Origin: Massilimicrobiota sp. An134
GTDB lineage: Bacteria; Bacillota_I; Bacilli_A; Erysipelotrichales; Coprobacillaceae
DNA length: 64,000 nt
Reading direction: 5' to 3'
NCBI RefSeq assembly: GCF_002160815.1
Contig: NZ_NFLH01000001.1
Coordinates: forward strand, 62,001 to 126,000
A program made the translations under genes and the position numbers. How positions within the stretch are numbered: the first letter of the stretch is position 1; each line of letters starts with the position of its first letter. Positions 1 through 10,085 of the stretch are shown one piece after another. Under the pieces are notes generated by a model. The model saw nothing but the letters and a program-made list of their open reading frames with translations, ran no database searches and was not told where the DNA came from.

Positions 1-1
1 A

Positions 2-2710
<2,709 letters not shown>

Positions 2711-2794
2711 GGAATATATGTATGAAATATAATTTAAGAACAGTATATAGAGGGAAAATGCAAGAAATAACAAAAATACAGGAGGTAAATCACT

Positions 2795-3058
2795 ATGAAT
2801 ATTGTAACTAATGAAGAAAAGAAATCTATTGTAATGAGAAATTGCATCAAAGTTGATGATGTGCCTATTAAATATCAAGAAATTACTATCAATAGCGAAG
2901 ATCCAAATACTACAAACTTCTCTTCCTTTTTCGCAAGTGATGAAGCTAAAACGATTTATAAAACTAATCGTACAGCTATTAGAGAAGCAGAAGCGGCTTT
3001 TGAAGATAAAGCTTATTTAGTTCAGGAAAGCCTAGCTACAATAGGGGAGGTTAAATAA
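2795..3058 (+). CDS. Small phage late-operon protein, unknown function
   Basis: This 87-residue protein has no signal peptide or membrane segment and I do not recognise a family. It is mixed charged and polar, with a C-terminal half likely to be helical (many Ala and Glu). A strong ribosome-binding site (AGGAGG at 2780-2785) precedes the ATG. It sits between the tail fibre and a small coiled-coil protein, and its stop codon overlaps the next start as TAATG. That arrangement points to co-translation inside the phage tail-to-lysis operon. In related phages this spot often holds small tail-associated or fibre-accessory proteins, but nothing in the sequence proves that here. Confidence 0.75.
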   Translation: MNIVTNEEKKSIVMRNCIKVDDVPIKYQEITINSEDPNTTNFSSFFASDEAKTIYKTNRTAIREAEAAFEDKAYLVQESLATIGEVK

Positions 3059-3414
3059 TGAAACTTAAAAACGGAACTATTCTACATTCTGTAGATGCTT
3101 TGAATAAATTAGCCTCTTCAGATTTGCCTATCAAAGTAGTATATAACTTGAAGAAAAATATAGAAATCTTGAATGATAAACTTAAATTTATCAACGAACG
3201 TAGAAATGAACTCATTCGTAAATATGGTCATGATGATAGAATCACACAAGATGATCAAGAAGCTATGCAGAGTTTTATAAACGATTTCAATGAAATTCTA
3301 GAAATTGAAGAAGAAGTAGATATTAAAACCTTTACTTTAGAAGAATTGGATGGTTCTAAAATCTCAGCTACGGACTTAAGTACAATTATCTTCATGATAA
3401 AGGAGGCTGAATAG
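3058..3414 (+). CDS. Small coiled-coil phage protein, unknown function
   Basis: The protein has 118 residues. The middle (about 25-85) is strongly helical and charged, with Lys/Glu/Asn-rich heptad-like spacing that suggests a coiled coil. It has no membrane segment and no recognisable catalytic motif. The start overlaps the upstream stop by one base (TAATG) and is preceded by GGGGAGG at 3044-3050. The stop lies two bases before the holin start, so the three genes are tightly coupled. The position before a holin is typical of small tail or baseplate accessory genes, but the function is unknown. Confidence 0.75.
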   Translation: MKLKNGTILHSVDALNKLASSDLPIKVVYNLKKNIEILNDKLKFINERRNELIRKYGHDDRITQDDQEAMQSFINDFNEILEIEEEVDIKTFTLEELDGSKISATDLSTIIFMIKEAE

Positions 3415-3416
3415 TT

Positions 3417-3692
3417 ATGAATTTTGAAGAGTTAACTCAACATTTTGTATTAATTGTTGTACTTGGTTGTTTAGTAATTGGTTATATTATTAAACATGCA
3501 TCTTTTTTGAAACGAATTCCTAATAATGACATTCCAGTTATCTTGGCTATTGTAGGGGCATTGACGAATGGGTTTGTTGGAGGCTTCACAATGGAAAACG
3601 TAATTTATGGCGCATTTATGGGACTTACTTCAACTGGTTTACATCAAGCCTTTACACGTTTTGTTGAAGGTACGAAAGAAACTAGCGAGTAA
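3417..3692 (+). CDS. Phage holin
   Basis: This 91-residue membrane protein has an N-terminal hydrophobic helix (about 9-29), a short basic stretch, then one or two further hydrophobic segments (about 37-75) rich in Gly and Ala, and a charged C-terminal tail. The length and layout fit the small Gram-positive phage holins of the Hol44/phage_holin_5 type, which form lesions in the cell membrane at the end of the lytic cycle. It is translationally packed behind the coiled-coil protein. Endolysin genes normally lie next to holins, but none is present before the operon terminator at 4132. Placement in a holin family is by overall pattern, not by a unique motif. Confidence 0.8.
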   Translation: MNFEELTQHFVLIVVLGCLVIGYIIKHASFLKRIPNNDIPVILAIVGALTNGFVGGFTMENVIYGAFMGLTSTGLHQAFTRFVEGTKETSE

Positions 3693-3718
3693 TTTGGTTT
3701 TTTAAGAGGTGAAATAAA

Positions 3719-4117
3719 ATGAGTGATTTTACAGATCTTCTTAAGTTTTTACACGGAGCTGGGGCATCAGTGATACCCTGGATATTAGTCGTTCTTCTTA
3801 TATGGTTTCTATGTTATATAAGACCTCACATTGCTTCATATTTAAAAGCTCAAAGTGATGCCAAACTTATACAAGCACAAAAAGATGGAGAACGAAATGA
3901 AATTATTAGAAATTGTTCCGCAACTATCGAAGCATGTACAGCCGTTCTTGAGATGACGAAAGCTGATCGAGAAATTGTACTGGAACATATTGATAGTCAT
4001 GAAGTCATGAGTGCTGAAAGAATGGAACATATTCAAACAGTAGTTAATCAATGTCGAGATGAAGTCCTAAAAGCGAGAGGAGATATAGCGGCTATTAATG
4101 CTCGTATTGATAAATAA
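3719..4117 (+). CDS. One-pass membrane protein with coiled-coil tail, lysis-cassette associated
   Basis: This 132-residue protein has a single strongly hydrophobic segment near the N-terminus (about 16-34, Val/Leu/Ile/Trp-rich). It is followed by a long, highly charged, probably coiled-coil domain (about 42-132) with a cluster of His and Glu. A good ribosome-binding site (AAGAGGTG, 3704-3711) precedes the ATG. It is the last gene of the prophage operon and follows the holin by 26 bases. Possible roles are a second holin or antiholin, or a membrane-anchored lysis regulator. I see no enzymatic domain, so it does not replace the missing endolysin. Confidence 0.7.
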   Translation: MSDFTDLLKFLHGAGASVIPWILVVLLIWFLCYIRPHIASYLKAQSDAKLIQAQKDGERNEIIRNCSATIEACTAVLEMTKADREIVLEHIDSHEVMSAERMEHIQTVVNQCRDEVLKARGDIAAINARIDK

Positions 4118-4131
4118 CTCATTTTATATTT

Positions 4132-4158
4132 AAGAGGATGTAAAACACATCCTCTTTT
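4132..4158 (+). terminator. Rho-independent terminator of the prophage late operon
   Basis: A perfect 10-bp stem (4132-4141 with 4147-4156), a 5-nt loop and a following T-rich tract. It lies directly after the last phage gene. Confidence 0.93.
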
Positions 4159-4349
4159 ATTTTTTCGTTTAATCTAGATTAGAATTATTTAATCAAATAA
4201 ATTTCAAGGATTAATACTATTTAAAAATAGTTGATAAATACGAAATAATTTAAAAGTAACAAATAAGTAACAGCAAATAAAAAACGTTGATATTACGCCA
4301 TATTTCGGCCCAAAAATTTTCTCAAATAGAAAATTTTTATCCGTAAGTG
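4159..4349 (+). other. Phage-host junction region, possible attachment-site zone
   Basis: No gene is seen here. The stretch is very AT-rich. It contains a direct repeat AAGTAACA (4254-4261 and 4265-4272) and a perfect 11-bp AT hairpin (4312-4322 with 4328-4338, loop CAAAT). It separates the phage operon from the first host-type gene, so one end of the prophage (attL or attR) should lie in or near it. The att core cannot be defined without the other end of the prophage. Confidence 0.35.
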
Positions 4350-4378
4350 TTTACAATTCAGGTAAAAATTGTTACAAT
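4350..4378 (+). promoter_or_regulatory. Sigma-A-type promoter of the PTS IIB gene
   Basis: TTTACA (4350-4355) and TACAAT (4373-4378) are separated by exactly 17 bases and lie 35 bases upstream of the IIB start codon. Confidence 0.75.
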
Positions 4379-4389
4379 ATATATTGTAA
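4372..4389 (+). promoter_or_regulatory. 18-bp perfect palindrome over the -10 element, candidate operator
   Basis: TTACAATATATATTGTAA is its own reverse complement and covers the -10 box and likely transcription start of the IIB promoter. A dimeric repressor bound here would block transcription. The regulator is unknown and is not encoded next to it. Confidence 0.5.
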
Positions 4390-4412
4390 TAATAAGAAAG
4401 GGAGTAAGAAAT

Positions 4413-4727
4413 ATGAAAACTATTTTATTAGTATGTTCTGCAGGAATGTCTACAAGTTTATTAGTTACTAAAATGGAAGCTGCTGCTAAAGATGCTGGTG
4501 TTGAATGCAAAATCTTTGCATTACCATTCTCTGATGCACCTAGAGTATTAGAAGAAGTTGATTGCATCTTACTTGGCCCACAAGTTAGATTCCAAAAAGC
4601 TGCTATTGAAAAATTAGCTGCTGGTAGAAAAGCTGGACCTATCCCTGTAGATGTCATTGATATGAGAGATTATGGAACAATGAACGGTAAAGCCGTATTC
4701 GAAAAAGCTTTATCTTTATTAAAATAA
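4413..4727 (+). CDS. PTS sugar transporter subunit IIB, lactose/cellobiose family (orphan)
   Basis: This 104-residue cytoplasmic phosphocarrier passes phosphate from IIA to the incoming sugar in the phosphotransferase system. The phosphorylation loop CSAGMSTSLL places the active Cys at residue 8, and the length is typical of the family. I chose the ATG at 4413 because GGGAG precedes it at a good distance and because the family starts right before the first beta strand; a longer reading from 4347 would begin upstream of the promoter's start site. There is no IIA or IIC gene on either side, so its partners lie elsewhere. It has its own promoter and terminator. Confidence 0.92.
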   Translation: MKTILLVCSAGMSTSLLVTKMEAAAKDAGVECKIFALPFSDAPRVLEEVDCILLGPQVRFQKAAIEKLAAGRKAGPIPVDVIDMRDYGTMNGKAVFEKALSLLK

Positions 4728-4733
4728 TTTCTT

Positions 4734-4758
4734 AAAGGAGCTATGCTCCTTTTTTTCT
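4734..4758 (+). terminator. Terminator after the PTS IIB gene
   Basis: AAAGGAGC (4734-4741) pairs with GCTCCTTT (4745-4752) across a 3-nt loop and runs into a T tract. The IIB gene is therefore a single-gene unit. Confidence 0.92.
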
Positions 4759-4777
4759 TTTCTTTTTACATATTGTT

Positions 4778-4786
4778 TGTTATAAT
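4778..4786 (+). promoter_or_regulatory. Extended -10 promoter element for the ACT-domain operon
   Basis: TGTTATAAT, an extended -10 sequence, lies 24 bases before the ACT gene start. No convincing -35 is present at 17 bases, as expected for extended -10 promoters. Confidence 0.6.
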
Positions 4787-4810
4787 GTTTAAAAATCAGG
4801 AGGAAGAAAA

Positions 4811-5083
4811 ATGGAAAAAGCAATTATAACAGTTGTAGGTAGAGATCAGGTTGGCATTATTGCTCATGTATGTCAATTTTTATCTAAAGCAAATATTAAT
4901 ATTTTAGATATTTCTCAAACAATATTAGATGGGTACTTTAATATGATGATGATTGTTGATATGTCTTTAGCAAAAGAATCATTTTCAGACGTTTGTGATC
5001 AATTAGAAGATTTAGGAAATCATATAGGCGTTTATATTAAATTACAGCATGAAGACATTTTTAATAAAATGCATAGAATCTAA
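4811..5083 (+). CDS. ACT domain-containing protein (UPF0237 type)
   Basis: This 90-residue protein is almost entirely one ACT fold. It starts with the beta-strand pattern and the 'GRDQVGIIA' ligand loop (about residues 10-18) that binds small metabolites, often amino acids, at a dimer interface. The family is related to the GcvR-type regulators and is stand-alone here. The ribosome-binding site AGGAGG precedes the ATG. It is followed after 11 bases by the UPF0210 gene, a pairing conserved in many Firmicutes and archaea, which suggests that the ACT protein senses the ligand that controls its partner. The ligand is unknown. Confidence 0.9.
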   Translation: MEKAIITVVGRDQVGIIAHVCQFLSKANINILDISQTILDGYFNMMMIVDMSLAKESFSDVCDQLEDLGNHIGVYIKLQHEDIFNKMHRI

Positions 5084-5094
5084 GGAGGAAAATC

Positions 5095-6459
5095 ATGATA
5101 AATTTATTTGAAGTTAATGAAACAAATAAGATGATTGAACAGGAAAACTTAGATGTCCGCACTATTACAATTGGGATTAGTTTACTTGATTGTATTGATG
5201 CTAATATAGATACTTTATGTCAAAATATTTATCATAAAATTACAAGTGTTGCTGAACATTTAGTTGAAACTGGAGAAAATATTGAAAAAAAATATGGGAT
5301 TCCTATTGTTAATAAAAGAATTTCTGTAACTCCAATTGGTCTTATTGGTGCATCTGTATGTCAATCAACAGATGATTTTGTCAAAATCGCTAAAACTTTA
5401 GATCGTTGTGCTAAAAAAGTTGGTGTGAATTTTATCGGTGGTTACAGTGCGATTGTTTCTAAGGGAATGACACCTGCTGAAAAATTATTAATTCAATCTA
5501 TTCCTCAAGCTATGAAAGAAACTGAATTGGTATGTAGTTCAGTAAACGTAGGATCTACAAAAACGGGAATTAATATGGATGCAGTTAAATTAATAGGGGA
5601 AATCATCAAAGAAACTGCTGAATTAACAAAAAAACAAGATTCTATTGGGTGTGCAAAATTTGTTGTTTTTTGTAATGCACCTGATGATAATCCTTTTATG
5701 GCTGGAGCTTTTCATGGAGTCAGTGAAGCTGATGCTATTATTAATGTGGGTGTCAGTGGTCCTGGTGTTGTAAGAAAAGCAATTCAAACAGCTAAAGGAA
5801 AAGATTTTGGAGAATTATGCGAAATTGTTAAAAAAACTGCTTTTAAAATTACACGTGTTGGACAATTAGTCGCTAGAGAAGCTTCTGCAGCTTTAAATAT
5901 TCCTTTTGGAATTATTGATTTATCATTAGCCCCAACACCGGCAGTTGGTGATAGTATTGCCGACTGTTTAACAGAAATGGGCTTAGAAAGAGTAGGGGCT
6001 CCTGGAACAACAGCTGCTCTAGCTATTTTAAATGATCAGGTTAAAAAAGGTGGTGTTATGGCATCTTCATATGTTGGTGGACTTTCTGGAGCGTTTATCC
6101 CTGTCAGTGAAGATCAAGGTATGATTGATGCTGTTGAAGCTGGTGCCTTAACATTGGAAAAATTAGAGGCTATGACATGCGTATGTTCAGTTGGTTTAGA
6201 TATGATTGCGATTCCAGGGAAAACATCAGCAAAAACAATTTCTGGAATTATTGCAGATGAAATGGCTATTGGTATGATTAATCAAAAAACAACTGCAGTA
6301 CGTATTATTCCTGTTATAGGTAAAGATGTTGGTGAAAAAGTAGAATTTGGTGGTTTATTGGGATATGCACCTATCATGCCTGTCAATCCATTCTCATGTG
6401 ATGAATTTATTGATAGAGGTGGACGTATTCCTGCTCCTATCCACAGTTTTAAAAATTAA
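5095..6459 (+). CDS. UPF0210 / DUF711 (PFL) family protein
   Basis: This 454-residue cytosolic protein matches the length and Gly-rich character of the DUF711/UPF0210 family, a conserved family of unresolved biochemical role structurally related to pyruvate-formate-lyase-like folds. Recognisable stretches are the early NETNKMI segment, repeated Gly-rich loops in the middle, and a C-terminal [10 protein letters not shown] signature. AAGGAGG precedes the start. It is co-transcribed with the ACT-domain gene and ends in its own terminator. I do not assign a reaction. Confidence 0.9.
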   Translation: MINLFEVNETNKMIEQENLDVRTITIGISLLDCIDANIDTLCQNIYHKITSVAEHLVETGENIEKKYGIPIVNKRISVTPIGLIGASVCQSTDDFVKIAKTLDRCAKKVGVNFIGGYSAIVSKGMTPAEKLLIQSIPQAMKETELVCSSVNVGSTKTGINMDAVKLIGEIIKETAELTKKQDSIGCAKFVVFCNAPDDNPFMAGAFHGVSEADAIINVGVSGPGVVRKAIQTAKGKDFGELCEIVKKTAFKITRVGQLVAREASAALNIPFGIIDLSLAPTPAVGDSIADCLTEMGLERVGAPGTTAALAILNDQVKKGGVMASSYVGGLSGAFIPVSEDQGMIDAVEAGALTLEKLEAMTCVCSVGLDMIAIPGKTSAKTISGIIADEMAIGMINQKTTAVRIIPVIGKDVGEKVEFGGLLGYAPIMPVNPFSCDEFIDRGGRIPAPIHSFKN

Positions 6460-6460
6460 C

Positions 6461-6487
6461 AAAAAGACGATTTTATCGTCTTTTTTT
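6461..6487 (+). terminator. Terminator after the ACT/UPF0210 operon
   Basis: AAAAAGACGA (6461-6470) pairs with TCGTCTTTTT (6476-6485), with a 5-nt loop and a T tract. Confidence 0.92.
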
Positions 6488-6506
6488 ACAGAAAGGAGTT
6501 CAATTT

Positions 6507-7736
6507 ATGATTAACGATCAGCTTATAGTCTATAATAATATATCTCAGGATGATGTTGTTTTAAAATGTTTATCTTTTATTGATGATGATGCATCTATTG
6601 ATGAATCAGAATTTATTGCTAGTCTTCTTGTTTTAGCTGAAAAATATGAATTAAATGGACAATTATTTCAAAGTCTATTAACGCATTTATTAGCTTATCA
6701 TGAAAATACATTCACATTGGCATTAGAAAGAAAAAAAGACATCTCTGTTTCTTTAAAAAAAGTAGTTTGTCATGATTTTGAAATCATTTACAATCTTTAT
6801 CATTATGATTTTTCTTATCTTAATTCTTTATATAAAGATTTATTTTTTGACTTTCAAAACAGTTCTACGATTATCAATCAAGAAATTTTTGATGTATTAA
6901 CAAATTTACAAACTCAGCTTTCTCAAAGCACATCAGTGGAAGAGTTTTATCAAATATTATATAATCATTATTATCAGTATGGTGTTGGAAAATATGGATT
7001 AAATAAAGCCTTTCGATATTTGAATAATCAAATTATACCAATTGATCATATTGGCAATAATACACTTGAACAATTAATTGGTTATGAAAGTCAAAAAGAA
7101 CGCTTAATAGCAAATACTGAAGCATTTTTAAAAGGTCAAAAAGCCAACAATGTTTTACTTTATGGCGATAGTGGGACAGGAAAGTCAAGTAGTATTAAAG
7201 CTTTATTGAATCGTTATTATAAACAAGGTTTAAGAATGGTTGAAGTCTATAAACATCAATTTATATCATTGCCTCAAATTATTAATGAATTACAAAATAG
7301 AAATTATCGTTTTATCATTTTTATGGATGATTTGTCTTTTGAAGAATTTGAAGTTGAATATAAATATTTAAAAGCCGTTATTGAAGGTGGTCTTGAAAAG
7401 AAACCTGATAATATTTTAATTTATGCAACAAGTAATCGTAGACATTTAATCAAAGAAACATGGAATGATCGTAATCATGATCAGGAAATTAATAATAACG
7501 ATGCTATGCAGGAAAAATTATCTTTAGTATCTCGATTTGGTGTTCAAATCATGTATATTCATCCAGATAAACAACATTATTTAGATATTATTGATGCATT
7601 AGCTAAGACTTATCATTTAACAATGCCAACTGAACAACTACATGAATTAGCATTACAGTGGGAAATAAGAAATGGAGGTTTTTCAGGAAGAACAGCAAAA
7701 CAGTTTATTCATATGCTGCTTTCTCAACAATCATGA
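6507..7736 (+). CDS. DUF815-family P-loop ATPase (AAA-like)
   Basis: This 409-residue protein has a poorly conserved helical N-terminal half and a DUF815 ATPase domain in the C-terminal half. Walker A is GDSGTGKSS (about residues 220-228) and Walker B is FIIFMDDLS (about 270-278). The sequence GFSGRTAKQF near the C-terminus fits the sensor/lid region. A clear ribosome-binding site (AAAGGAG) sits 8 bases upstream. DUF815 ATPases are widespread and uncharacterised. The stop overlaps the start of the next gene (ATGA), so the two proteins are made together, and a functional link with that acyltransferase-like protein is a reasonable inference. Confidence 0.88.
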   Translation: MINDQLIVYNNISQDDVVLKCLSFIDDDASIDESEFIASLLVLAEKYELNGQLFQSLLTHLLAYHENTFTLALERKKDISVSLKKVVCHDFEIIYNLYHYDFSYLNSLYKDLFFDFQNSSTIINQEIFDVLTNLQTQLSQSTSVEEFYQILYNHYYQYGVGKYGLNKAFRYLNNQIIPIDHIGNNTLEQLIGYESQKERLIANTEAFLKGQKANNVLLYGDSGTGKSSSIKALLNRYYKQGLRMVEVYKHQFISLPQIINELQNRNYRFIIFMDDLSFEEFEVEYKYLKAVIEGGLEKKPDNILIYATSNRRHLIKETWNDRNHDQEINNNDAMQEKLSLVSRFGVQIMYIHPDKQHYLDIIDALAKTYHLTMPTEQLHELALQWEIRNGGFSGRTAKQFIHMLLSQQS

Positions 7737-9442
7737 AACAATTAAAATTAGAAGATTATGCAATTATTCAACCGTATTTAGAAAAAGCCAATTATGAAGG
7801 ATATAACTCCAATTTTGTCACAATGATGATGTGGAATCATGAGTATCATATACAATATGAAATACATGATAACTTTCTTATTATGCTGCATCATTATAAA
7901 AACATTTATTTTTGGGCTATGCCTTTTACGACACCCGAATTTTATCAGGAAGCTTTAGATTACATGATTAAATATAGCCATCAACATGGTTTTCCTTTTA
8001 TGATTGATTGTGCTATTGAAAGTTTTGTTTCAACACTTCAAAAAAATGATTATTCGCATCAATTCCTTTTTGAAAGGACACCATTTAATGATGATTATAT
8101 CTATGATAAAGATATGCTTCAAACTTTAGCTGGTAAGAAAATGCAAAAAAGACGTAATCATTACAATGCTTTTCTTAAAGCTTATCCTGATTATGAATAT
8201 CGTGATTTGGATATAGTCAAAGATTTCGATATCATTTTTACATGTCTAAATAGATGGGAAGGGGGAAAGGATAATTTAAGTGAATCAATGACAAGTGAAG
8301 TTAGAGGAATCATGTCATTGCTTTCCTCAAAGCATCTTTTACCATTTCATATTGGAGGAATTTTTATCCATAACCAATTAGAAGCTTTTATTATTGCTTC
8401 AAAACTCAATCATTCTACTATTCAAATACACGTTGAAAAAGCAAATAAAGATATTAGAGGATTATATCCTGCTATATTAAAAGAACTATTAGAACATCAT
8501 TTTCAAAATGAAAAATGGGTAAATAGGGAAGAAGATATGGGTCTAGAAAATTTAAGACGATCAAAGCAATCATTACATCCTGTTAAGATGATTCATAAAT
8601 ATCGTATTTATGAAAATCAGACAATAATTGAAAAAGCAAATGATCATGATTTAGAAGATATTAAAAAACTATGGCTACAATGTTTCGAAGATGAAACAGA
8701 AGAATCAACAAACTATTATTTTCAAGAGCTTTATCATAAAGAAAATACTTTTGTACTTAAAAATGATAATCGTATTTTATCTGCTTTACAAATCGTTCCA
8801 ATGTCTATTATGAAAAATAAGAAGCCAGAAGAATGTTATTTTATATTAGGTGTGTGTACACATCCATATTTTCAAAAACAAGGCTTAATGAAGCAACTTC
8901 TATATTTTGTTTTGAGTAAATACACAAATAAAACGATTTATCTGCAAGCTTATCATCCTGAAATTTATCGACCTTTTGGATTTCATGCATCACATTATCA
9001 TCAGGTTATTGAGATTGATAAAAATATGTTGGAAAATTATTCTGATTTGAAAATAAGTCAGCAATATGATTTGTTAGAAAAATATTATCATCAATTTGTT
9101 AGTCATTTTGATGAATATCGTATTCGTAGTCATGAATACTGGCAACTTTTAAGAAAAAGATGTGAAAGTTTCAATGATCAAATCCTTATATTTGAAGATT
9201 TAGGCTATTTTATATATCATGAAGATGATGAAAGTATTTATATAAGTGAAGCCATCTATTTCAATCAAAATAATCTTTTACAAATGTTGTCATATTTTAA
9301 GAAATCTTCTAAAAAGTTAATTCTTGAATGTGATATGACTGTAAATTTAAACTGTGAAAGTAAATATATCATTACAATGATGAGCAATACGCTTCAAAAA
9401 GATAGAATAGAATCTAATAAATATATTAATGAAGTGTACTAA
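7733..9442 (+). CDS. DUF2156 - GNAT acetyltransferase fusion protein
   Basis: This 569-residue cytosolic protein has two acyltransferase-type halves. Residues about 1-290 resemble DUF2156, the GNAT-like fold found in the C-terminal domain of MprF-type lysyl-phosphatidylglycerol synthases. Residues about 300-440 form a second GNAT domain with an acetyl-CoA loop pattern (GVCTHPYFQKQGLMKQLL) resembling the Eis-like Acetyltransf_9 group. A tail of about 120 residues resembles the SCP2-like end of that group. I place the start at 7733, where ATGA overlaps the DUF815 stop; an upstream in-frame start at 7658 would lie inside that gene. There is no separate ribosome-binding site, so translation is probably coupled. 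The substrate is unknown. Confidence 0.85.
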   Translation: MKQLKLEDYAIIQPYLEKANYEGYNSNFVTMMMWNHEYHIQYEIHDNFLIMLHHYKNIYFWAMPFTTPEFYQEALDYMIKYSHQHGFPFMIDCAIESFVSTLQKNDYSHQFLFERTPFNDDYIYDKDMLQTLAGKKMQKRRNHYNAFLKAYPDYEYRDLDIVKDFDIIFTCLNRWEGGKDNLSESMTSEVRGIMSLLSSKHLLPFHIGGIFIHNQLEAFIIASKLNHSTIQIHVEKANKDIRGLYPAILKELLEHHFQNEKWVNREEDMGLENLRRSKQSLHPVKMIHKYRIYENQTIIEKANDHDLEDIKKLWLQCFEDETEESTNYYFQELYHKENTFVLKNDNRILSALQIVPMSIMKNKKPEECYFILGVCTHPYFQKQGLMKQLLYFVLSKYTNKTIYLQAYHPEIYRPFGFHASHYHQVIEIDKNMLENYSDLKISQQYDLLEKYYHQFVSHFDEYRIRSHEYWQLLRKRCESFNDQILIFEDLGYFIYHEDDESIYISEAIYFNQNNLLQMLSYFKKSSKKLILECDMTVNLNCESKYIITMMSNTLQKDRIESNKYINEVY

Positions 9443-9444
9443 TG

Positions 9445-9470
9445 AAGAAGCTAAAATGCTTCTTTTTTTA
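9445..9470 (+). terminator. Terminator after the DUF2156-GNAT gene
   Basis: AAGAAGC (9445-9451) pairs with GCTTCTT (9458-9464), followed by a T run. It begins two bases after the stop codon. Confidence 0.85.
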
Positions 9471-9729
9471 TAAAAAAATACTGATTTTCAATTATCAATA
9501 ATACAAAGGAAAATAAATATATCGTGTTATAATAGATATAAGATAAATTGTAAACGGATTTAATAATTCCATTTATTATGATTGATTTTGTAAAAATTTT
9601 ATGAAGAAAAATCCAAAAAATCAATGTATTATTTAGATATAGAATATCTATATCAATATAAATAAAGATAAATGGGAATTTGCTCATAAATATGCAGGGA
9701 TGCAGGGGAGTCATATTTAAAAACATAAT
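9471..9729. other. Convergent intergenic stretch without a supported gene
   Basis: Plus-strand genes end at 9442 and minus-strand genes end at 9804. The stretch between is extremely AT-rich. An extended -10 (TGTTATAAT, 9525-9533, + strand) could drive a transcript of about 220 nt ending at the hairpin at 9729-9763. The only protein-like fragment is a short + frame ending in KWEFAHKYAGMQGSHI at about 9718, with no start codon or ribosome-binding site. This may be a decayed gene or a small RNA; neither is proven. Confidence 0.4.
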
Positions 9730-9763
9730 AAAAAGTCTTATAAATCAGTAATAAGACTTTTTA
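9729..9763. terminator. Bidirectional terminator between convergent operons
   Basis: A 13-bp stem (9729-9741 with 9751-9763) with A-rich and T-rich flanks that work on either strand. It would end the deoB-side operon on the - strand and any + strand transcript. Confidence 0.8.
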
Positions 9764-9803
9764 AAAGTATATACAACTTCGTATAATATATATTATGTGA
9801 ATT

Positions 9804-10073
9804 TTATAAGAATATTGAAACAAAAGAATATGTACTTATAGCCAAAACTATGGTAATCAATATAAGAATATATATCATGAGATGAGAAGACATTTTTTTA
9901 TACTGTTGAAATGCAGCTAAAAAAGAACAAGTATACAATATCATTGCGATGATATAATTTGTTATAATGACAAAATGATTATCTAAAGACAAAGCAAAAA
10001 TATATAACAAAGCACCAATAAGAGTACCTCCTAAAGTTATCATAATGCCATGTCTAGTGTCCTGTGAATTCAT
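9804..10073 (-). CDS. Small membrane protein, unknown function
   Basis: This 89-residue protein has three hydrophobic segments (about 10-28, 34-54, 65-87) and a short polar N-terminus. It matches no family I recognise. A clear ribosome-binding site (AGGAGA) lies just upstream of the ATG. It follows deoB by 12 bases on the same strand, so it is likely the last gene of the xerD-deoB transcription unit. Nothing in the sequence suggests an enzymatic role. Confidence 0.75.
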   Translation of the reverse strand: MNSQDTRHGIMITLGGTLIGALLYIFALSLDNHFVIITNYIIAMILYTCSFLAAFQQYKKMSSHLMIYILILITIVLAISTYSFVSIFL

Positions 10074-10085
10074 AATAGATTTCTC

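Noticed and set aside
2722-2811. A 29-codon frame on the + strand between the tail protein and the next gene
   Set aside because: It has a weak ribosome-binding site, overlaps the next gene start and matches no small phage family such as XkdX.
4159-4349. A tRNA gene as prophage target site
   Set aside because: No cloverleaf arms or a T-psi-C-like GGTTC pattern are visible.
4347-4412. An N-terminal extension of the PTS IIB protein
   Set aside because: It would begin at the promoter's -35; the ATG at 4413 has the ribosome-binding site and matches the family.
9451-9726. A 91-codon - strand frame in the convergent gap
   Set aside because: Its composition is almost only Ile, Phe, Tyr and Leu from AT-rich DNA, it begins within a terminator region and has no ribosome-binding site.
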